Shown here one piece after another: positions 1-5,036 of a DNA stretch of 6,539 bases (its first letter is position 1; each line of letters starts with the position of its first letter). The position numbers were made by a program, and so were the translations under genes. Origin of the DNA: Clostridiaceae bacterium (lineage in GTDB: Bacteria > Bacillota > Clostridia > Oscillospirales > Acutalibacteraceae); contig CAJGDU010000067.1 of the NCBI GenBank assembly GCA_904502175.1, forward strand, positions 1-6,539, read 5' to 3'. Under the pieces are notes generated by a model. It worked only from the letters and a program-made list of their open reading frames with translations. It had not been told where the DNA came from and made no database searches.

Positions 1-1870
1 CGACGACTACGACGTCGCCGTCCAGCTTGACGGAGGTGTCCTGGTTGATGCGCCGCAGGAACGCGACACCGGACTCGACGCCCTTCGCGTCCTCCCCGGG
101 CACGCCGGCGAGACGGCCGCCCTGCATGCCGATGGCCACGAAGAAGGCTTTGTAGCCCTGGGCACGGAGCTCGTCCAACGTGATATCCTTGCCGACTTCG
201 ACGCCGCATTTTATCTCGGCGCCCATCTCGCGGATGATGTCGATCTCTTTTTCAATGACGGACTTCTCGAGGCGGAAGCTCGGGATGCCGTTCATGAGCA
301 TGCCGCCGGGGCGCTCCTCGCGCTCGAACACGGTGACGGGGTAACCGTCGGTCCGCAGGGAGTAGGCGGCGGTGAGGCCGGCGGGGCCGGCGCCGATAAC
401 GGCGATCTTGTAGTCGTCCCACTGCTTGCCCTCGTCATTGATGCACTCGGGCAGGTAGGCGAGGCCGTTGTCCAGCTCGCGGTAGGCGAGGAACTTCTTG
501 ATCTCGTCGATGGAGACCGGGTTGTCCACCAGGCCGCGGGTGCAGGCGTCTTCACAGCGCTTGTTGCAGACGGCGCCGCAGACGGCCGGGAACGGGTTGT
601 CCTGGCGGATGAGCTTGAGGGCGTCCTCGTAGCGGCCGAGGGCGGCCATCTTCACGTAGCCCTGGACGGCCAGGTGCGCGGGACAGGCCGACTTACACGG
701 CGAGGTACCGGTCTTGTGCGTGTTGATGACGTTGTTGTCTCTGTAGTCCGGGTCCCAGCGGTCCTCGCCCCAGATGTGGTCGTCGGGCAGGTCGTGGACC
801 GGGTATTTCACTTCGGAGTGGTCCGCTCTGTGGAGCTTCTGGCCGAGCTTGGCGGCGCCGGCCGGGCAGACTTCCACGCACTTGCCGCAGGCGACGCAGG
901 ACGCGGGGTCCACGTGGGCGCGGTAGGCGGAGGCGGACATGTAGGGCGTGTTGAACAGCTGCGAGGTCCGCAGGCCGTAGCAGGAGCCCGGCGAGCAGTT
1001 GCAGATGCCGACGATGCGCTCCGGACCGTCGACGTTGACGATCTGGTGGACATAGCCCTTGCGCTCGGAGCGCATGATGATGTCCAGCGCCTCATCTCTG
1101 GAGATGTAGTGGGCGTCCTTCCCGGAGGTGACCAGGAACTCGGCGATGTCGCCGACGCCGATGCACATGTAGCCCTCGATGTCGCCGGTGCCCTCGCCGC
1201 GGATGCGCTGGGCCTTGCGGCAGGCGCAGACCATGGTGCAGAAGGTGTCATACTTGTTCAGCCAGTGGGAGAGGTGCTCGACACTGACTTCCTGGTTGCT
1301 CTGCGGGATGGCCTTCTCGACGGGGATGACGTGCATGCCGATGCCGGCGCCTCCCGGAGGCACGAGTTTCGCGGCCAGTTCCAGCGGCTCCTGCGGCGCG
1401 AGGTTGAACATGGTGGCCACTTCCGGCCGCTCGTCGGGCAGGGTGGGGTGCTCGACCATGTATTCGCCGGAGCCGATGACCCATTTCGGGATGGCGTACT
1501 GGATGCTGTGGTCCGCGTTGTCGCGGTTCTGTTCGAGGATGCCGATCCAGAGCAGGTGGTCGACGACCTTCTGGGCCTCTTCCACCGTCATGTTGTTCTG
1601 GAGCGCGAGCCAGGTGATGTTCCGGCCGACGCGGCGCTCCTTGAAGCTCAGCATGAACTTCACTTCCTCCTTCGTCAGAAGACGGTCGAGGATCCAGAAA
1701 TCCATGTGGTTTTCATGCATGCCGCCCGGCAGTTTCCGGGGGATGTTATCGGTAATGAGTTTTGCCAGTTTGATGACGAGTTTTTTCTTCTCCGGGTCGT
1801 CACAGTGGTACGGCTCGTGAGGAAAGTCGAAGTCGCTGACGTGGATGCGGGGGTTTACTTCCTGAGGCAT
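1..1870 (-). CDS. Composite iron-sulfur/FAD oxidoreductase with GltD-like half (partial, C-terminus off window)
   Basis: This is the N-terminal 623 residues of a large cytoplasmic flavoprotein; the end lies beyond base 1. Domains in order: residues about 55-115 look like a winged-helix fold (LLTKEEVKFML, then MTVEEAQKVV and LWIGILE); residues 205-300 form a Cys-rich region (C211, C215, C217, C236, and ICNCSPGSC with C290, C292, C297); C325-x2-C328-x2-C331-x3-C335-P is a classic 4Fe-4S motif; residues 390-445 carry C392, C396, C431, C435, C439 and C443, spaced as in the Fe-S domain of glutamate synthase small subunit (GltD) and dihydropyrimidine dehydrogenase; G493-A-G-P-A-G498 with E516 is the FAD Rossmann motif, followed by RPGGML and an AIG motif at 579-581. 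The NAD(P)H Rossmann motif expected about 140 residues after the first would fall off the window. The start is ATG at 1870, with AAGGAG seven bases upstream (1883-1878). The family presumably moves electrons between NAD(P)H, FAD and Fe-S clusters; the partner and substrate are unknown. It is unlikely to be plain GltD because of the roughly 380-residue N-terminal extension. Confidence 0.85.
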   Translation of the reverse strand, partial: MPQEVNPRIHVSDFDFPHEPYHCDDPEKKKLVIKLAKLITDNIPRKLPGGMHENHMDFWILDRLLTKEEVKFMLSFKERRVGRNITWLALQNNMTVEEAQKVVDHLLWIGILEQNRDNADHSIQYAIPKWVIGSGEYMVEHPTLPDERPEVATMFNLAPQEPLELAAKLVPPGGAGIGMHVIPVEKAIPQSNQEVSVEHLSHWLNKYDTFCTMVCACRKAQRIRGEGTGDIEGYMCIGVGDIAEFLVTSGKDAHYISRDEALDIIMRSERKGYVHQIVNVDGPERIVGICNCSPGSCYGLRTSQLFNTPYMSASAYRAHVDPASCVACGKCVEVCPAGAAKLGQKLHRADHSEVKYPVHDLPDDHIWGEDRWDPDYRDNNVINTHKTGTSPCKSACPAHLAVQGYVKMAALGRYEDALKLIRQDNPFPAVCGAVCNKRCEDACTRGLVDNPVSIDEIKKFLAYRELDNGLAYLPECINDEGKQWDDYKIAVIGAGPAGLTAAYSLRTDGYPVTVFEREERPGGMLMNGIPSFRLEKSVIEKEIDIIREMGAEIKCGVEVGKDITLDELRAQGYKAFFVAIGMQGGRLAGVPGEDAKGVESGVAFLRRINQDTSVKLDGDVVVV

Positions 1871-1884
1871 AGTCTCTCTCCTTC

Positions 1885-1897
1885 CTGGTCTAACCAG
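1885..1897. promoter_or_regulatory. Operator-like palindrome, possible GntR/FadR-type site
   Basis: CTGGT-CTA-ACCAG is a perfect 5-bp inverted repeat with a 3-bp centre. Its core, TGGTCTAACCA (1886-1896), matches the consensus TnGTnnnACnA known for FadR-subfamily (FCD) GntR repressors such as PdhR and LldR. It lies just downstream of the -10 box of the minus-strand oxidoreductase promoter and abuts that gene's ribosome binding site, a position where a bound repressor would block transcription. An overlapping alternative hairpin, GGTCT-aacc-AGACC (1887-1900), could instead form in the mRNA leader. No GntR gene is in the window, so the regulator is an inference. Confidence 0.45.
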
Positions 1898-1901
1898 ACC
1901 C

Positions 1902-1931
1902 ATTGTAGACCCGCGGGCGATTTACTGTCAA
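1902..1931 (-). promoter_or_regulatory. Sigma-A-type promoter of the Fe-S/FAD oxidoreductase gene
   Basis: Read on the minus strand, there is a perfect TTGACA -35 box (1931-1926), an 18-bp spacer and a TACAAT -10 box (1907-1902). Upstream of the -35 (about 1932-1955) the sequence is strongly AT-rich, as in an UP element. The predicted transcript starts near 1895, giving a leader of only about 25 nt that contains the inverted repeat and the ribosome binding site. The consensus quality suggests strong expression unless it is repressed. Confidence 0.75.
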
Positions 1932-1983
1932 TGAATAAACATAAATTGTTTTATTAACACCTTTAAAGCGTTTTGTCCTTTTC

Positions 1984-2008
1984 TTCCCGCCGAAGTCTGT
2001 GGTAAAAT
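1984..2008 (+). promoter_or_regulatory. Extended -10 promoter of the purine permease gene
   Basis: TGG-TAAAAT (T2000 to T2008) is an extended -10 element, with the hexamer at 2003-2008. The -35 region is weak: TTCTTC at 1981-1986 or TTCCCG at 1984-1989 are the only candidates near the right distance. A TTGTCC at 1973-1978 is a better hexamer but sits 24 bp away, which is too far. An extended -10 commonly compensates for a poor -35. The predicted leader is about 30 nt, too short for a purine riboswitch. Confidence 0.5.
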
Positions 2009-2046
2009 AGGTGTGTATTTTTTTGTGAAAGGAGTCTTGAGCAGTT

Positions 2047-3402
2047 ATGGAAACTTTGGAGAGATTTTTCCAGCTCAAAGAACGCGGCACAGACGTCCGG
2101 ACGGAAGTCGTCGCAGGTCTGACCACGTTCCTCGCCATGGCCTACATTCTGGCGGTCAACCCGAGCATTCTGGGGAACGTCATGGATGCCAACGGTGTCT
2201 TCGTCGCCACCGCCCTCGCATCCGCGCTCGCCACCTTCCTGATGGCGTTCATCGCGAACTACCCCATCGCTCTTTCCGCCGGTCTCGGTCTGAACGCGTA
2301 CTTCGCGTTCACAGTCTGTCTCGGTGAACTGAAAGATGTTCCCGACCCCTGGACCATCGCTCTGACCGCGGTCTTCGTAGAAGGTCTCATCTTTATCCTC
2401 ATGTCCTTCTTCAAGTTCCGTGAGAAGATCGTCAACGGCATCCCGCAAAACCTGAAGCTCGGCATTACGGCCGGTATCGGTCTGTTCAACACGATCATCG
2501 CCCTGAAAGGCGCCAACGTCGTCGTCTACGACGAGGCCACCCTTCTCGGCATGGGTTCCTTCTCGAGCCCCGACATGGTCCTGTGCCTCATCGGCTTCGT
2601 CATCATTGCCGTCCTCACGCATTTCCAGATCACCGGCGCCATCCTCATCGGCATCCTCATCACCTGGGCTCTGGGCATGATCGCTCAGCTCGCCGGCTGG
2701 TGGGAAGGCATCAGCCTGTTCCCGTCCTTCGCGGAAGGCCTGAACCTCGGTGCCATCAAGAACACGGCGTTCCATCTGAACTTCGCGTGGGCCGGCCAGC
2801 ACATCGTCGAGTTCCTCGCCATCGTGCTGTCCTTCCTGTACGTTGACCTCTTCGACACCGTCGGCACCGTCGTCGGCGTCGCAGACCAGGCGGGTCTCCT
2901 GGACAAAGACGGCAACCTGCCCCGCGCAGGCGCGGTCCTCATGTCCGACGCGGTCGGTACCACCGCAGGCGCGCTGCTCGGCACTTCCACCGTCACATCT
3001 TTCGTCGAGTCCTCCGCGGGCGTTGCGGCCGGCGGCAAGACGGGCCTCACCTCCGCCACCACGGGCACCATGTTCCTGGTCGCGCTGTTCCTCGGCCCCA
3101 TCTTCCTGGCCATTCCCACGTTCGCCACTTCGGCTGCCCTCCTCTATGTCGGCATGCTCATGATGGCCTCCGTCACCAAAATGAAATTTGACGGCGACAT
3201 CGCGGACTCCATCGGCGGATTCATGGCCATTGCCATGATGCCCCTGACCTACTCCATCGCCAACGGCATCATGTTCGGTATCATGAGCTGGGTCCTCGTC
3301 AAAGTCTTCACCGGCAAAGCAGCCGATGTTACCCCCATCATGTGGGTCATCTTCGTCCTCTTTGGCCTGCGTATCCTGACGCTCATAACGAACTTCATGT
3401 AA
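2047..3402 (+). CDS. NCS2-family purine (guanine/hypoxanthine/adenine) permease, PbuG/AzgA type
   Basis: A complete 451-residue integral membrane transporter, the usual length for the AzgA/PbuG branch of nucleobase-cation symporters, which take up purine bases across the cytoplasmic membrane. Family landmarks are in order: TTFLAMAYILAVNPSIL in the first membrane span (26-42), YPIALSAGLGLNAYF (72-86), KLGITAGIGLFN (137-148), the signature YVDLFDTVGT (265-274), and ESSAGVAAGGKTGLTS (321-336) with E321 in the predicted substrate site. Hydrophobic spans fill the remainder, including TMFLVALFLGPIFLAI and the C-terminal VIFVLFGLRILTLI. The ATG at 2047 is chosen because the protein then begins with the typical short amphipathic METLERFFQL segment, and AAAGGAG lies at 2028-2034, a slightly long 12-nt spacing. 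It has its own promoter and terminator, so it appears monocistronic. Base specificity (guanine/hypoxanthine versus adenine) cannot be set from sequence alone, so no gene symbol is given. Confidence 0.93.
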   Translation: METLERFFQLKERGTDVRTEVVAGLTTFLAMAYILAVNPSILGNVMDANGVFVATALASALATFLMAFIANYPIALSAGLGLNAYFAFTVCLGELKDVPDPWTIALTAVFVEGLIFILMSFFKFREKIVNGIPQNLKLGITAGIGLFNTIIALKGANVVVYDEATLLGMGSFSSPDMVLCLIGFVIIAVLTHFQITGAILIGILITWALGMIAQLAGWWEGISLFPSFAEGLNLGAIKNTAFHLNFAWAGQHIVEFLAIVLSFLYVDLFDTVGTVVGVADQAGLLDKDGNLPRAGAVLMSDAVGTTAGALLGTSTVTSFVESSAGVAAGGKTGLTSATTGTMFLVALFLGPIFLAIPTFATSAALLYVGMLMMASVTKMKFDGDIADSIGGFMAIAMMPLTYSIANGIMFGIMSWVLVKVFTGKAADVTPIMWVIFVLFGLRILTLITNFM

Positions 3403-3433
3403 CGGGTTCTTTGCCCTGAACAGGAGAAAGTTG

Positions 3434-3468
3434 AAAAAGACCGGTCTTCGGACCGGTCTTTTTATTTT
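3434..3468 (+). terminator. Rho-independent terminator after the purine permease gene
   Basis: A perfect 13-bp stem pairs AAAAAGACCGGTC (3434-3446) with GACCGGTCTTTTT (3451-3463), closed by a UUCG tetraloop (3447-3450) and followed by ATTTT. It starts 31 bp after the permease stop codon. The stem has an A-tract on the left and a T-tract on the right, so it could also work on the minus strand, but no minus-strand gene ends here. Confidence 0.93.
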
Positions 3469-3479
3469 GGGAAAAGGGG

Positions 3480-3507
3480 TTGCACTTTTTCTTAAAAGGA
3501 ATATAAT
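3480..3507 (+). promoter_or_regulatory. Upstream promoter (P1) of the LeuA-like/acyl-CoA ligase operon
   Basis: TTGCAC (3480-3485), a 16-bp spacer and a perfect TATAAT -10 box (3502-3507). Transcription would start near 3514, giving a leader of about 100 nt before the LeuA-like start codon. It lies directly after the permease terminator, so the downstream operon is independently transcribed. Confidence 0.65.
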
Positions 3508-3553
3508 AATGGCACGCTCTGTCTGAGGAAAATAAATTGAAATAAAAATAATT

Positions 3554-3582
3554 TTGCACAATCAAATTTCCGAAAGTATAGA
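3554..3582 (+). promoter_or_regulatory. Possible second promoter (P2) of the LeuA-like/acyl-CoA ligase operon
   Basis: TTGCAC (3554-3559), a 17-bp spacer and TATAGA (3577-3582). It repeats the -35 hexamer of the upstream promoter 74 bp further on and would give a leader of about 26 nt. The stretch 3581-3600 is an A/C-rich, probably unstructured leader that ends at the AAGGAG ribosome binding site (3601-3606). Confidence 0.45.
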
Positions 3583-3614
3583 CACACACTACCACACAAC
3601 AAGGAGAATTCAGC

Positions 3615-5024
3615 ATGAATACGGTAAAAATCATCGATATGACCCTGAGAGAACCCGGCAAGAGAAATGCCTCCAGCCTGTCCTTCAAGGAGAAGCTGGA
3701 AGTGGCCCGGAGCCTCGATCGGCTCAAATTGGACACAATCGAATTGCCTGCCATAGGGGCCGCCAAAGCCGACCAGCTGTCCAACAAGACCATCGCCTCC
3801 ATGGTGGGGACCACCCTGTCCGCTGCCGTTGAGATCGGCTGTGGTCTGGTCGAGGAGACCTGGGAGAGCATCCGCAGCGCCAAACACCCTCAGCTGAACC
3901 TCCTGGTGCCCGTCTCCACCGTGCAGATGGAGTACACCTGCCACAAGAAGGCCCCGGCCATGCTGGAGCTCATCGCCGAACAGGTGAAACTCTGCCGCTT
4001 CTTCTGCGAGAACGTCGAGTTCTCCGCCGTGGACGCCACCCGTGCCGAGACGGACTTCCTGTATAAAGCGGTCAAGACTGCCGTAAGCGGCGGCGCGAAC
4101 CGCGTCACGCTCTGCGACTCCGCCGGCATCTTCCTGCCGGACGAGTTCGCCGCCATCGTCAAGGGCCTGCGCGAGAACGTTCCCGAAATGGAGGGCATCG
4201 AGCTCTTTGTCGAAGTCTCCGATGAGATGGGCATGGGCATTGCCTGCGCGGCAGCCGCCCTCACCGCCGGAGCGGACGGCGTGAAGTGCACCGCCGTGCC
4301 TGCCGGCTTCCCGACCCTCGAGCAGGTGGCCACCCTCGTGCAGAAGAAGGGCGCGGACATGGACATTGCCGCAAACCTCAAGACCACGGACCTGCAGCGC
4401 ACCGTGTCCCAGCTGGACCGCGTCCTGCAGCCCATTGATAATACCGACTCTCCGCTGAGAGACATCACCCCCGGCGACATCGCCGGCGTCACCCTCGACG
4501 CGAACGACGACATCAGCGACGTCATCGCCGTCGTCAAGCAGATGGGTTATGACCTGTCCGAAGAGGACAACGCAAAGGTCTATGAGGCCTTCCAGCGGGT
4601 CGCCAACAAGAAGCACTTTGTCGGCACCCGGGAGCTGGACGCCATCATTGCGAGCTCTGCCATGCAGGTGCCCTCCAGCTATAAGGTCAAAAACTACGTC
4701 ATCAACTCCGGCAACGTCATCACCGCCACCGCCAACCTCCTGGTCGAGCGGGACGGGGAAGAGCTCCGGGGCGTGGGCGTGGGCGACGGACCCATCGACG
4801 CCGCCTTCTCCGCCATTGAGCAGATCATCGGCCACCACTACGAGCTGGACGACTTCCAGATCCAGACCGTCACCGAGGGCCGCGACGCCATGGGCTCCGC
4901 CCTGGTCAAGATCCGCGCCGACGGCAAAGTCTACTCCGGCAGCGGCATCTCCACCGACATCATCGGCGCGTCCATCCGCGCCTACATCAGCGCTCTCAAC
5001 AAGATCGTCTACGACGAGGCGTAA
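3615..5024 (+). CDS. 2-isopropylmalate synthase (LeuA)-like protein with altered metal site and intact regulatory domain
   Basis: Complete, 469 residues. Residues 1-260 are an HMGL-like (DRE-TIM) barrel: DMTLREPGKR at 8-17 matches the family's DTTLRDGxQ, FSAVDATR at 136-143 matches FSPEDATR, and LCDSAGIFLP at 166-175 matches the DTVGYxxP element. Residues about 355-466 are a LeuA dimerisation/allosteric domain with GDGPIDAAF at 390-398 and the final ISTDIIGAS. True LeuA condenses acetyl-CoA with 2-oxoisovalerate using a divalent metal held by Asp and the HxH of HCHNDLGLA. Here the Asp is Glu13, the HxH is E200-V-S202 (VEVSDEMGMG), the Glu of FSPED is Val139, the ERxGN element is missing, and no SGIHQDG loop is visible in the linker domain. 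The fold is clear, but normal LeuA chemistry is doubtful. It may catalyse another reaction, act as a binding or regulatory subunit, or be a pseudoenzyme. The start has AAGGAGA at 3601-3607, eight bases upstream. It is the first gene of an operon with the ligase fusion 12 bp downstream. Confidence 0.85.
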   Translation: MNTVKIIDMTLREPGKRNASSLSFKEKLEVARSLDRLKLDTIELPAIGAAKADQLSNKTIASMVGTTLSAAVEIGCGLVEETWESIRSAKHPQLNLLVPVSTVQMEYTCHKKAPAMLELIAEQVKLCRFFCENVEFSAVDATRAETDFLYKAVKTAVSGGANRVTLCDSAGIFLPDEFAAIVKGLRENVPEMEGIELFVEVSDEMGMGIACAAAALTAGADGVKCTAVPAGFPTLEQVATLVQKKGADMDIAANLKTTDLQRTVSQLDRVLQPIDNTDSPLRDITPGDIAGVTLDANDDISDVIAVVKQMGYDLSEEDNAKVYEAFQRVANKKHFVGTRELDAIIASSAMQVPSSYKVKNYVINSGNVITATANLLVERDGEELRGVGVGDGPIDAAFSAIEQIIGHHYELDDFQIQTVTEGRDAMGSALVKIRADGKVYSGSGISTDIIGASIRAYISALNKIVYDEA

Positions 5025-5036
5025 GAGGAGGAGCCC

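Noticed and set aside
1933..1954. AT-rich imperfect inverted repeat (AATAAA...TTTATT)
   Set aside because: It is too short and A/T-biased to rise above chance. It is better explained as AT-rich DNA upstream of the -35 box.
674..1957. Long plus-strand open frame opposite the flavoprotein gene
   Set aside because: Its translation is rich in Val, Asp, Ala and Gly without recognisable motifs. The opposite strand encodes clear Fe-S and FAD motifs with a good ribosome binding site and promoter. It is a by-product of GC-rich codon third positions.
1871..2046. Purine riboswitch ahead of the purine permease
   Set aside because: The leader from the predicted start is only about 30 nt, and none of the conserved purine-aptamer junction or loop sequences are seen.
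3509..3525. Sigma-54 promoter suggested by TGGCACG
   Set aside because: The -24 half is present, but the required GC-containing -12 element (TTGCA/T) is absent at the correct spacing, and no enhancer-binding protein site is evident.
1963..3561. 532-codon minus-strand open frame across the permease gene
   Set aside because: It reads through the permease, the terminator and the promoter region, has low-complexity Glu/Asp/Gly-rich composition and no family resemblance. The plus strand has a textbook NCS2 transporter.
3492..4838. 448-codon minus-strand open frame opposite the LeuA-like gene
   Set aside because: It is an antisense shadow with the same compositional signature (Gly, Val, Asp, His rich) and covers a promoter region. 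The plus strand has recognisable LeuA domains and a ribosome binding site.
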